NCBI RefSeq assembly: GCF_002836775.1
Contig: NZ_PJAQ01000068.1
Coordinates: 806,001 to 870,000, forward strand
Source of the DNA: Colwellia sp. 12G3
GTDB lineage: Bacteria; Pseudomonadota; Gammaproteobacteria; Enterobacterales; Alteromonadaceae
Direction: 5' to 3'
Length of the DNA: 64,000 nt
The notes below the pieces were generated by a model, which had not been told where the DNA came from, ran no database searches, and was given only the letters and a program-made list of their open reading frames with translations. Below are positions 55,829 through 64,000 of the stretch, one piece after another (position 1 is the stretch's first letter; each line of letters begins with the position of its first letter). The position numbers and the translations under genes are program-made.

Positions 55829-58184
55829 ATTTAAAAACAAACTGATTTTTTTAATCATTCCTTTAATTGTGGTGCCTACAACATTAATGATGGCAGCACA
55901 TTTTTTAATAACAGCAGATAAAATCTATGATTTGGAACATGAATTATTAAGCAATAATGTCAATAACATTATCTTAAATAGTGATTCTGCCTATAAAACA
56001 ATCAGTGCATTAGGCATGGAGAATGTTGCGTTTTATAGAGATGCCACCAAAAAAGGCGTAATACAAAATATTGAAAAAAACCAGACTCCTGGTACATCCG
56101 TAGTAATTTTTGATTCAAAATTAAATAAAATTGTATCTTTGGTTGGCAATAAAGAATTGGGACGGTTGATGACCGTTGAGCATATCAATAATATTACAGC
56201 ACTAAAAAATGATTCATCTGAACACGATTTTGAATTATTGTCGGGCGAAATAATCAGCACCTTGGTGGCGTTTGGAGAATATGCTAACTGGGACTGGGTC
56301 ATTGTCAGTTTTGTAGATAAAGAACAACTGTTAAGGTATTCCAATGAGGCGATAGCGTTATCATTTGTCATGGTAGGGATATTGTTAATCGTTATATTTT
56401 TTATTGTTTACAACTTATCCAACAGAGTGAGTCGGGCAATTATTACATTGGAAGATGGTGCTCATCAGCTTTCAACCCATAATGAGGATGTAAAAATTGA
56501 GATATCAGGTAATGATGAATTTACTAGTCTAGCTTCTAGCTTTAATCTTATGTCTACCGCAATAAAAAGTACAGAAACTAAGCTTCGCCAAGCTATCTCT
56601 GACGAGAAAAACACTAACCTATCCCTGCTTGATAGTCGAAAACAATATCATGATTTAATTGAAGGCATGCCGGATATCATCACGAGAGTGGGTGTTGATG
56701 GATCTTTATTATTTGTGAATAAAGCCGCTACCATTATGTTTGGACTATCGGCTAAAGCTTGTATTGGTAAGTCGGCTTTTGATTTTATACACCCCGATGA
56801 TAAATTGGTAACACAACAATTTTTTTCTCTTTGGTTAGAAAATAAAAAGAAGGTGTTATTACATGAAAATCGTCAAGTCAGTAGCGATGGTCAAATATTC
56901 TATGTGTCTTGGTCACTTCGTCGAGAGCATGACGAATTTGATAATTTAATAGGGTTTGTAAGTACCGGACGTGATATCACTGAGCATAAAAAAAACCTTG
57001 AGGAAAAGGCTAAACTTGAAAGTCAACTCATGCAAGCTCAGAAAATGGAAGCCGTGGGTCTGTTAGCCGGTGGCATTGCCCATGACTTTAATAATATGCT
57101 AGGTGTTATTATTGGTCATGCCGAACTTGCCCTGCTTAAATCAGAGGGTTCAAGCTCACTCAATTCAAATCTTCAAAGTATAATTGTTGCTGGCCATCGT
57201 TCTGCCGATTTAACAAAACAGCTATTAACCTATGCCCGCAAGCAAAGCATAGAACCCAAAATTATCAATCTAAATGATTCAATAGCTTCGATGCTAACAA
57301 TGCTACGCAGACTTATCGATAAGAATATTGAACTCATCTTTGAACAAGGTACTAATCTAGGATTAATTAAGATAGATCCCTCTCAAATGGATCAGATGCT
57401 TGCTAACTTCTGCATTAATGCGTCCGATGCAATAGACAATATTGGTAAAATAATCATAAAAACTGAGAATTTCAGTATCAGTGCCAATTCAAGAAGTAAT
57501 GAGTTACCTAAAAATAACCTAGTCCTTCCCGCAGGAAACTATGTAAAGTTATCCGTGTCTGATAATGGCTCAGGAATAGACAAAGAGGTTATAAAACATG
57601 TCTTTGAGCCATTTTACACTACGAAAAAAGTAGGTGAAGGAACGGGGTTAGGCTTATCAAGCATTTTGGGAGCGGTCAAACAAAACAAAGGCTACATCGA
57701 AGTAATAAGCGAATTAAATATAGGAACGACGTTCAACCTATATTTTCGCAGTGAAGAGAAGATGTTAACAGACAAGAATGAAACTAAGCCTGAAATAGAC
57801 TATTTTGGTAAAGGCACAGTGTTAGTCGTAGAAGACGATGAGATGTTATTAGACATACAAACGATCACACTTGAAAAATATGGCTATAAAGTATTGTCCG
57901 CCAATACAAGCAGCCTTGCTGAAGCACTAGCTCGTGAGAACGTTGGGCAGATTGATCTACTCTTGACTGATGTCATTATGCCGGTGATGAATGGCAAGGA
58001 ACTCGCTGATAAATTAAGTACTTTTTGTCCTCAAATGAAAATTTTATACATGTCAGGATATACAGCAGATATTATCGCCAATAAAGGTGTTATTTATGAT
58101 AATACAAATTTTATTCAAAAACCTTTTGGCAGTGAAACACTAGCAGCTAAAGTTAAAGAGGTTTTGATGAGACTGTCAACTTAG
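55824..58184 (+). CDS. Hybrid sensor histidine kinase with PAS and receiver domains
   Basis: About 786 residues. A first transmembrane helix (KLIFLIIPLIVVPTTLMMAA) is followed by a periplasmic region of about 140 residues, a second helix (ALSFVMVGILLIVIFFIVY), HAMP, PAS (about 280-395), HisKA with GGIAHDFNNML, a HATPase (CINASDAI, SDNGSGID, GEGTGLGLSS) and a C-terminal receiver with LLTDVIMPVMNG. The first GTG (55869) would cut the first helix in half. An in-frame ATT at 55824 restores it, has GGGAG 9 bases upstream and overlaps the previous stop (ATTAA). I therefore propose an ATT start. It may receive its signal from the adjacent binding protein. Confidence 0.88.
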   Translation: MKFKNKLIFLIIPLIVVPTTLMMAAHFLITADKIYDLEHELLSNNVNNIILNSDSAYKTISALGMENVAFYRDATKKGVIQNIEKNQTPGTSVVIFDSKLNKIVSLVGNKELGRLMTVEHINNITALKNDSSEHDFELLSGEIISTLVAFGEYANWDWVIVSFVDKEQLLRYSNEAIALSFVMVGILLIVIFFIVYNLSNRVSRAIITLEDGAHQLSTHNEDVKIEISGNDEFTSLASSFNLMSTAIKSTETKLRQAISDEKNTNLSLLDSRKQYHDLIEGMPDIITRVGVDGSLLFVNKAATIMFGLSAKACIGKSAFDFIHPDDKLVTQQFFSLWLENKKKVLLHENRQVSSDGQIFYVSWSLRREHDEFDNLIGFVSTGRDITEHKKNLEEKAKLESQLMQAQKMEAVGLLAGGIAHDFNNMLGVIIGHAELALLKSEGSSSLNSNLQSIIVAGHRSADLTKQLLTYARKQSIEPKIINLNDSIASMLTMLRRLIDKNIELIFEQGTNLGLIKIDPSQMDQMLANFCINASDAIDNIGKIIIKTENFSISANSRSNELPKNNLVLPAGNYVKLSVSDNGSGIDKEVIKHVFEPFYTTKKVGEGTGLGLSSILGAVKQNKGYIEVISELNIGTTFNLYFRSEEKMLTDKNETKPEIDYFGKGTVLVVEDDEMLLDIQTITLEKYGYKVLSANTSSLAEALARENVGQIDLLLTDVIMPVMNGKELADKLSTFCPQMKILYMSGYTADIIANKGVIYDNTNFIQKPFGSETLAAKVKEVLMRLST

Positions 58185-58457
58185 CTATTATAGCTAGATT
58201 GATCTAAGTAAAAGTGCTTTACCCTCATAATTATCAACACAGTGATCCATGATTATCCCTTAAAGGAAGAGTATCGTAAAATCGAAACTGTTTTTCTTTT
58301 AGCCAATGAATGTGATGTCTTAGTTAGATGATATCCCTATCGAGTATTGTGTCGAAACTCGCGACAGAAAATGGAATCACATCCATTTACGACTATACTA
58401 TTTAATAAAGGTATGATTTAAATATACGCATAGCTAACATTTAATAGGAACAAGTAA

Positions 58458-59660
58458 TTGAATACTTTTAACTCAAAGTTAATTATACCTCAATCAATAG
58501 TCTATTTATTAGATGATGAACCTCAAGTAATTGAAATTTTAGGACAAGTAGTTGAATTAACAGGTCTAAAGCCTCTCGGTTTTACCCGAGCAAACCAGTT
58601 CTTCGAGCAAATTTCTACCTTTGAACAAACGTCAATTTTAGTGCTTGATTTGAATATGCCTGAAATGGATGGCATAGAAGTTATGCGACGCTTATCTTCT
58701 ATGGATTCACCACCCGCTCTAATATTAATGAGTGGCCATGATACTAGTGTACTTCGTGCAGCAGAAAAATTGGGCCATGCTCATAATTTAGAAATTATTG
58801 CTTCGTTAAGTAAACCTATATCACTTGATAAATTTCAGGAAATTATTGAGCATAATATACCTAAGATTAAAAAATATGAGCAACGTGAAACTGCGCGTAT
58901 TGATAACGACATTAGTAGTGTTGAACTTCAACAAGCGATAAAAAACAATAACATGGTACTTCATTACCAACCTCAAATTGACATCAAATCAGGGGAGCTT
59001 TTGGGAGTTGAAGCTCTCGTTCGTTGGCTTCACCCACAACATGGCTTGATAAGTCCTGATCGCTTTATTGCGATGGCAGAACAAAGTGGTATTATCGGCA
59101 AGCTGACACATTGGGTTATTGAACAAGCAGTTGAACAAGGGCAGCAATGGCAAAAGAGAGGATTAGACATTCCAGTTTCAGTAAACATATCTGCCGTAGA
59201 TATTACCAGTTTAACGCTTCCTGAGCATGTAGCTAATTTATTGGAATGCAAGAAGCTTGATCCTACTCGACTTACCCTAGAAGTAACTGAGGGTACTTTG
59301 ATGGGCGAGTTGGTTACTTCACTGGATATTCTCACTCGTTTACGTTTGAAAGGGCTTGGTCTTTCTATCGATGATTTTGGAACCGGTTATTCATCTCTTT
59401 CCCAGCTACACCGAGTTCCCTTTACAGAGTTAAAGATAGATCAGAGTTTTGTCTCCAATATGACAGAAGATGAAGAAGCTAGAGCTATCGTCAGAACCTG
59501 CATTATTCTGGGGCATGAGTTAAAATTGAAAATTGTCGCCGAAGGGGTTGAGACTGCTGAGCAGTTCGAACTATTGAAACAAATGAATTGTGACATCGCT
59601 CAGGGGTATTTTATTAGTCGACCGGTACCAGGCGAACAGATTACAAATAAATACCAGTGA
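58458..59660 (+). CDS. Response regulator with EAL cyclic-di-GMP phosphodiesterase domain
   Basis: The 400-residue protein has a receiver domain (12-135, DDEP, ILVLDLNMPEMDG with phospho-Asp, SLSKPI) and an EAL domain (about 152-395) with LGVEALVRWLHP, VNISA, EVTEG, DDFGTGYSSL, KIDQSF and AEGVE. The main catalytic and metal-binding motifs are present, so it should degrade cyclic di-GMP when activated. Start is TTG 58458 with AGGAA eight bases upstream. It is the likely output partner of the hybrid kinase just upstream, whose own receiver may relay phosphate. Confidence 0.93.
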   Translation: MNTFNSKLIIPQSIVYLLDDEPQVIEILGQVVELTGLKPLGFTRANQFFEQISTFEQTSILVLDLNMPEMDGIEVMRRLSSMDSPPALILMSGHDTSVLRAAEKLGHAHNLEIIASLSKPISLDKFQEIIEHNIPKIKKYEQRETARIDNDISSVELQQAIKNNNMVLHYQPQIDIKSGELLGVEALVRWLHPQHGLISPDRFIAMAEQSGIIGKLTHWVIEQAVEQGQQWQKRGLDIPVSVNISAVDITSLTLPEHVANLLECKKLDPTRLTLEVTEGTLMGELVTSLDILTRLRLKGLGLSIDDFGTGYSSLSQLHRVPFTELKIDQSFVSNMTEDEEARAIVRTCIILGHELKLKIVAEGVETAEQFELLKQMNCDIAQGYFISRPVPGEQITNKYQ

Positions 59661-59860
59661 ATAAATCAAGTGAAATTAGCCGTGTTGTTGTAACTTCGAT
59701 AGTATCTATCTTCTTTGAACAGTGTTGAATATATCTTTATTAACTAACGACTTATAAACTGCCCTTGCCCATATCCTATGACTAGATAAAGCTATAATTG
59801 GTCCATTTATACTCTTATATTGTTTTGCTAACTAGATACTTTAGGCAAAAATAAACTCAA

Positions 59861-62806
59861 TCAGAAATCCCAGCCCATACGAAAATAATAATAACCGCCA
59901 TTAAAACCACTTGGTGAGTTTAATGGGTATATAGCACCTAAAAACCCAGGACTTCGACCTTCACTGTATTCTTTAGGAAATACATCAAAGATATTTTTAG
60001 CGCCTAAAGCAACAACTAAGCTATCCGTAATATCATAGGAAAGTTCCATATCAGTAATAACAACGTAATCCACTTTTTCAATGAGAGATACATCATTAAA
60101 TTGTGCATTATAAAAACTACCATAATAATTAATGCGAACCATCGCACTTATATCTCCTTGCGAGCGGGAGTATGTTAACACGGCTCGATTTTTTGGAATG
60201 CCTTCTTCACGCTCTTTAAGTACATTAACATTTGAGATTGGACTTGTAGCGTTAGTACCATCTAGCTCGGTATTGGTATAATTAAAGGCTAATGATAACA
60301 GGTCATTTCCACTCATCAATTCAAATGGAATATTAGCTACTAAATCAAAGCCTTGAGTCGTTGAATTAAAATCATTAGCATAGTATTGAATATTAGTTAC
60401 GTTGGAATTAACCCCTGAATCGATTAATAACTGCTCATCACTTGCTGTTATTTCACTAGCGAATAGTGACAGTCGATCGTCTACTTTAATATGAAAATAA
60501 TCTAAAGTCACATTTACAGGCCCTATCTCGGACAATATCCCAACACTAAAACTAGCAGCGGTTTCCGGTTTAAGCCCTCCTCCAGAGCGCGCTGCAGCAA
60601 TGGGGCTCAAAGCACTTACCAGCTGCGAGGTTTGTTGAACAACAACATCACCTACGATAGAGTTTGAGGTGGATATTCGTTGCAGAGTTGACTGTCCAAC
60701 CGTGGGAGCGCGGAAGCCAGTACTCAATGTAGAACGTAATGCCATTGCATCTGTTACTTGTAGACGTGCTGACAGTTTACTGTCAAAGGTATTACCAATT
60801 TTACTTATGTCTTCATATCTTATCGCAAATGACATGGACAGAGTTTCGGTAATGTCTCCTTCTATATCCAAATACACGGCATTAGATATGCGACCGTTTA
60901 CATCTGCTGTATCAGGAGAGAAGCCGGGGAAACCATTTGAGCCTATGGCTTCTCCATTATTGGAGAAGTCACCCGTTTGATAAGAGGGTTTATCTCCAGC
61001 GACAACTTCAAATTGTTCAAAGTGATTTTGGTAGCCAAAAGCAATATTTAACTCCGACTCAAAACCAACCTCTACTGGAAAAGTGAAATCAGCATTGAAT
61101 ACACTCTCTGTTTGAATTTGAGATCCCAAATGAAAATCGCTCGGTGAATTTTCACCTAATGATGCATTAACACTATTTCGTAATTCATAATCAACATCAT
61201 TGATACCAACGACCATACTAATATCATATGTTAAGTCAGCTTCTTTTTTGTTTAACGAACCTCGTATGCCTGCGGCTATACTGGCATCAGTTATTCTACC
61301 GCCAAATCTTGGCGTAAACCCACCAGGAAATCGCTCATTAAAAGCAAAACAATTAGCATTAGCTGAAACTGCTGCTAAAGCTTCAGCATCACCACTACTT
61401 CCGGGAATAGTAGGCGTTGGACAATTCCCGGAATTATTATTAGTCATGTCAAAGAATAGACGAGTGCCATTGTTTGGGTTAGTAAAAACACTGGCGCGAG
61501 TATTAGGGTTGCGATAAAAAAAACTACCATCGACATGCCTTTGTGCCCAGTTCCCAAATAAATAAAATTGTTTATAATTACTACTATCGCCAATATCCAT
61601 TTCCATATTGCCAAAAAGCTTAATATTGTTGGTTATTTTGGGAGCGCCCCAATTAACAACAGGATCTTGAATATCATTTTTGCTAATACCACTATCAACT
61701 AATTGCTGAACGGCGGGATCTTGAATACCACGAGAGGTAGCATCACTTTCTGAAAGCTCGAATGAAAAATTGGCTGTACCACTGTCACCAATATTCGATC
61801 CAAAAATACCAGACAATTCATACTTAGTGCCATCTCCGTCATAGTATTGGCCTATGGCCATTTGAATATGGTTGGCATCTGCACTGTTTTCTAATCGAAA
61901 ATTGATCACACCTGCTATCGCATCAGAGCCATATTGCGCAGCAGCACCGTCCCTTAAAACTTCGACACTTTTCAGAGCAATACTCGGGATTGGTTCTAGG
62001 TCTACCCCATGGGCACCAACGTTTATCCCTGATATATATTCATAAATAACACCGCTACGATGGCGCCGTTTACCATTAATTAATATTAACGTACTATCCG
62101 TAGGTAACCCTCTAAGATTAGCGGGTCTAACCATAGTACCCGCATCACTAATAGCTTCCTGATTAACGTTATATGAGGGAACAACATTCGATAAAGTAGA
62201 TATAATATCGCTACTACCTTGCGATCTTAACATTTGCTTATTAATAACATCCAATGGAGCTAATGCATCACTAGGTGATCGATTTATGCGTCGCGATCCT
62301 ATAATCTGAATACGCTCTACCTCTGCATTAGTGCTTGGTTCCTCATTTTCAGCGTCAGAGGAGAAAGGACCCGCGGTAATCAAAGCACCATTCAATACAT
62401 TATTCATTTGATTTTTTAGTTGATTTTTTATCGATACTCTTATTTCAAAGTCCTCCAAATCATTATAATTATTCAGTATAGATGACACCACAATTACCCG
62501 TTTTTCGGTTGTGATAGCATTAAGAGGGGTATTTAAAAGAAGTTTATCCAAGGCATCTGCAAGTGAATAAATACCAAAAAGCGGATTAGTAATAATGACG
62601 ATAGAATCATTAGATGGATATATAAGAGAATACCCTGATATATCTGCTAATTTATTTAAAGCTGTAGCAGCATCCATTGCTGGTAACTTAAATCGGTAAA
62701 GTTCAGCGGCTTGACACACCCAAGTATTACCTAACAATAACAGGCAAAATACAATATAAAATTGACTGCTCTTACCTTTTTTTTGTTTTAATAGGCGACT
62801 AAACAC
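59861..62806 (-). CDS. TonB-dependent receptor with N-terminal STN domain
   Basis: The 981-residue receptor has a signal peptide, then a secretin/TonB N-terminal (STN) domain at about 38-105 (MDAATALNKLADISGYSLIY, YSLADALDKLLLNTPLNAI). It has the plug with VRPANLRGLPTDSTLILINGKRRHRS and a barrel ending YYYFRMGWDF. An STN domain usually contacts an anti-sigma factor, but no sigma/anti-sigma pair is nearby. Start is GTG 62806, with a weak ribosome site. A good promoter lies about 150 bases upstream. It is paralogous to the receptor at 51945. Confidence 0.93.
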   Translation of the reverse strand: MFSRLLKQKKGKSSQFYIVFCLLLLGNTWVCQAAELYRFKLPAMDAATALNKLADISGYSLIYPSNDSIVIITNPLFGIYSLADALDKLLLNTPLNAITTEKRVIVVSSILNNYNDLEDFEIRVSIKNQLKNQMNNVLNGALITAGPFSSDAENEEPSTNAEVERIQIIGSRRINRSPSDALAPLDVINKQMLRSQGSSDIISTLSNVVPSYNVNQEAISDAGTMVRPANLRGLPTDSTLILINGKRRHRSGVIYEYISGINVGAHGVDLEPIPSIALKSVEVLRDGAAAQYGSDAIAGVINFRLENSADANHIQMAIGQYYDGDGTKYELSGIFGSNIGDSGTANFSFELSESDATSRGIQDPAVQQLVDSGISKNDIQDPVVNWGAPKITNNIKLFGNMEMDIGDSSNYKQFYLFGNWAQRHVDGSFFYRNPNTRASVFTNPNNGTRLFFDMTNNNSGNCPTPTIPGSSGDAEALAAVSANANCFAFNERFPGGFTPRFGGRITDASIAAGIRGSLNKKEADLTYDISMVVGINDVDYELRNSVNASLGENSPSDFHLGSQIQTESVFNADFTFPVEVGFESELNIAFGYQNHFEQFEVVAGDKPSYQTGDFSNNGEAIGSNGFPGFSPDTADVNGRISNAVYLDIEGDITETLSMSFAIRYEDISKIGNTFDSKLSARLQVTDAMALRSTLSTGFRAPTVGQSTLQRISTSNSIVGDVVVQQTSQLVSALSPIAAARSGGGLKPETAASFSVGILSEIGPVNVTLDYFHIKVDDRLSLFASEITASDEQLLIDSGVNSNVTNIQYYANDFNSTTQGFDLVANIPFELMSGNDLLSLAFNYTNTELDGTNATSPISNVNVLKEREEGIPKNRAVLTYSRSQGDISAMVRINYYGSFYNAQFNDVSLIEKVDYVVITDMELSYDITDSLVVALGAKNIFDVFPKEYSEGRSPGFLGAIYPLNSPSGFNGGYYYFRMGWDF

Positions 62807-62954
62807 TTCTATACATATCTCACTGTTCGTTAATTTTTACTCAAAAGTGATCTACTTTAGCGTTCCTATTATGACCATTTTTTGGTTTTAATTTTTCGTT
62901 CTGTCTCCTTTTTTTTGATTATTTAAATCAATAGCTATCATTGCTTATTTTAAT

Positions 62955-62983
62955 AATATGACAATGATGTGCTAGCCTGTCAA
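62955..62983 (-). promoter_or_regulatory. Promoter for the STN TonB receptor gene
   Basis: On the minus strand, TTGACA (62978-62983) and CATATT (62955-62960) are 17 bases apart. Transcription would start near 62948, giving a leader of about 140 bases. No other signal is evident in the 62807-63203 gap apart from the terminator. Confidence 0.5.
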
Positions 62984-63145
62984 GAAGTGCTGTCGTAAGC
63001 TTTATTTCACTAACCCTGGGTCTAATCAGTAACACTCAATTAGTCTTGATGAACACACGATATTTTTCATAAAGCTTGGTTCGTAAATAGAACTTTAAAA
63101 GACTATCGGCTTGACGAAAACAGGCATTTAACATTATTTTCAAAT

Positions 63146-63176
63146 AAAAAAACCCCAGCAAAGCTGAGGTTTTATT
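63146..63176 (-). terminator. Terminator after the third TonB receptor
   Basis: Read on the minus strand, AAACCTCAGC pairs with GCTGGGGTTT (one mismatch) around a short loop and ends in seven Ts. It lies about 30 bases after the stop codon of the gene at 63204. Confidence 0.75.
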
Positions 63177-63203
63177 AACAAGTAACGGCTAAGTTAAACG
63201 CTC

Positions 63204-64000
63204 TTAGAAGTTATAAGATGCCTTCACGTAATAGAAACCACCATTAAAACCAAATGGAGATGTTTCATAGTACTTACCACCCCAGTTATTATTTGGAATA
63301 GCTCCACCAGGAATATCAATTTCTGTTGCTTGTTGATCAAGTAAGTTTTGTGCACCAAGAGAAACCGTAAACGAATCGTTGATGAAGTAGCTTACCTCAG
63401 CATCAAGTGTTATTGCTGCATCGCCAGTAATAGCCGTTGCATCATAATCAACGTGAACACCTTGATATTCGCCGTAATAGTTACCACGGAGTAAGAAACT
63501 TACTTGATCCCATGATTGTGACCATGTAGCGGTTGCACGATGATTTGGTAAATCGTTTTCTAAACGAGATACTTTAAAATCACCGGTTACGTCAGTGTAT
63601 CTATCCACCTCGGTTTTATTGTAGTTGTATGCCAAACTGAAGGTTGCATCACCATCAAATACTTCAGTAGCGTAGTTACTGATAAGATCAATACCTGATG
63701 TAGTGGTATCAAAGTCATTAGTAAAGAAGCTTACGCCATTAATTGAATCTACATTTGCCACACCAGCTGCTTTTAATGCATCTCTATCAGCATCTGTTAA
63801 CGTATAACTATCTGATTTAGAGACACGATCTTCAACAACAATATTGTAATAATCAAGAGTAATAAACACGTCACCAATAGTCCACACAACGCCTAGCGTA
63901 TGACTGAATGATTCTTCTGGTGTTAATTCTTGAGCGCCTAATTGAACCGCAATAGGGTTAGTTGCCGGCAATAAAGCCGTATCAACTAACTTCCCCTCTT
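63204..64000 (-). CDS. TonB-dependent receptor, C-terminal part (cut by window edge)
   Basis: The frame is open to the window end (codons from 63998), so only the last 265 or so residues are visible. They form barrel strands ending FYYVKASYNF. The visible part aligns in pattern with the two preceding receptors (LPNHRATATWSQSWDQVSFLLRGNYYGEY versus NQRGNLSWRHIQGSW). The plug and signal peptide lie outside. An apparent internal TTG at 63971 is not the start. This makes three paralogous receptors in one strand orientation. Confidence 0.92.
   Translation of the reverse strand, partial: EGKLVDTALLPATNPIAVQLGAQELTPEESFSHTLGVVWTIGDVFITLDYYNIVVEDRVSKSDSYTLTDADRDALKAAGVANVDSINGVSFFTNDFDTTTSGIDLISNYATEVFDGDATFSLAYNYNKTEVDRYTDVTGDFKVSRLENDLPNHRATATWSQSWDQVSFLLRGNYYGEYQGVHVDYDATAITGDAAITLDAEVSYFINDSFTVSLGAQNLLDQQATEIDIPGGAIPNNNWGGKYYETSPFGFNGGFYYVKASYNF

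Noticed and set aside
51945-64000. Interpreting the receptor cluster as a Bacteroidetes-style SusCD polysaccharide locus
   Set aside because: No SusD-like lipoprotein, glycoside hydrolase or sigma/anti-sigma pair accompanies the receptors here.

Overview
This is an AT-rich gammaproteobacterial chromosome segment. Gene content and protein style point to Alteromonadales, most likely Colwellia or a close relative: MotX of a sodium-driven polar flagellum, ErpA, HemJ, a GlyGly-CTERM protease, several large TonB receptors of the GKRRHRS type, and small TA-rich inverted-repeat elements between genes. The species call is inference. No phage, CRISPR array or complete insertion sequence was seen.

Layout. 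1-3.3 kb: tail of a possible DUF748-like protein, a secreted two-domain VOC protein, a small lipoprotein, a potassium-channel-like protein and an AI-2E/YdiK-type permease. 3.3-9 kb (minus): a GH3 lipoprotein, ElbB, a Bcr/CflA-type MFS exporter and a MocR regulator divergent from an EamA exporter. 10-22.8 kb: a large secreted zinc metalloprotease, fbp, a DUF945 protein, rnr-rlmB, motX, an HD-GYP phosphodiesterase, erpA and a coiled-coil membrane protein. 22.8-30.8 kb: a CLC chloride channel/transporter, hemJ, a small membrane protein, a trypsin-like protease with a PA insert, pyrB and hemL. 30.9-39.8 kb: an almost complete molybdenum cofactor and molybdate uptake locus, with moeA divergent from moaA-mobA-moaB-moaC-moaD-moaE-modA-modB-modC-moeB. 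The moaA leader carries a perfect FNR box and a probable Moco riboswitch. 39.9-48.9 kb: DUF1285, an S9 oligopeptidase and a tripartite RND efflux operon. 49.1-49.3 kb: tRNA-His and tRNA-Pro behind a stringent-type promoter. 50-51.5 kb: a DUF1326-DUF2182 pair. 51.9-64 kb: three TonB-dependent receptors (the last cut by the window edge) around a periplasmic solute-binding protein, a hybrid histidine kinase and a response regulator with an EAL domain.

How the parts work together. The Mo cluster takes up molybdate (ModABC), builds molybdopterin (MoaA-E, MoeB), inserts Mo (MoeA) and adds GMP (MobA), and appears to be switched on under low oxygen. The last 12 kb look like a nutrient-sensing and uptake island, in which a stand-alone binding protein may supply the input of the hybrid kinase whose gene it overlaps.

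Most notable observations: the 3' end of pyrB is tandemly copied at a 118-bp period, and each copy retains a short reading frame for the PyrB tail; the 3' end of mobA shows a similar, older duplication; the hybrid kinase probably starts at an ATT codon; and four non-autonomous inverted-repeat elements or remnants can be delimited, two of them with 3-bp target duplications.
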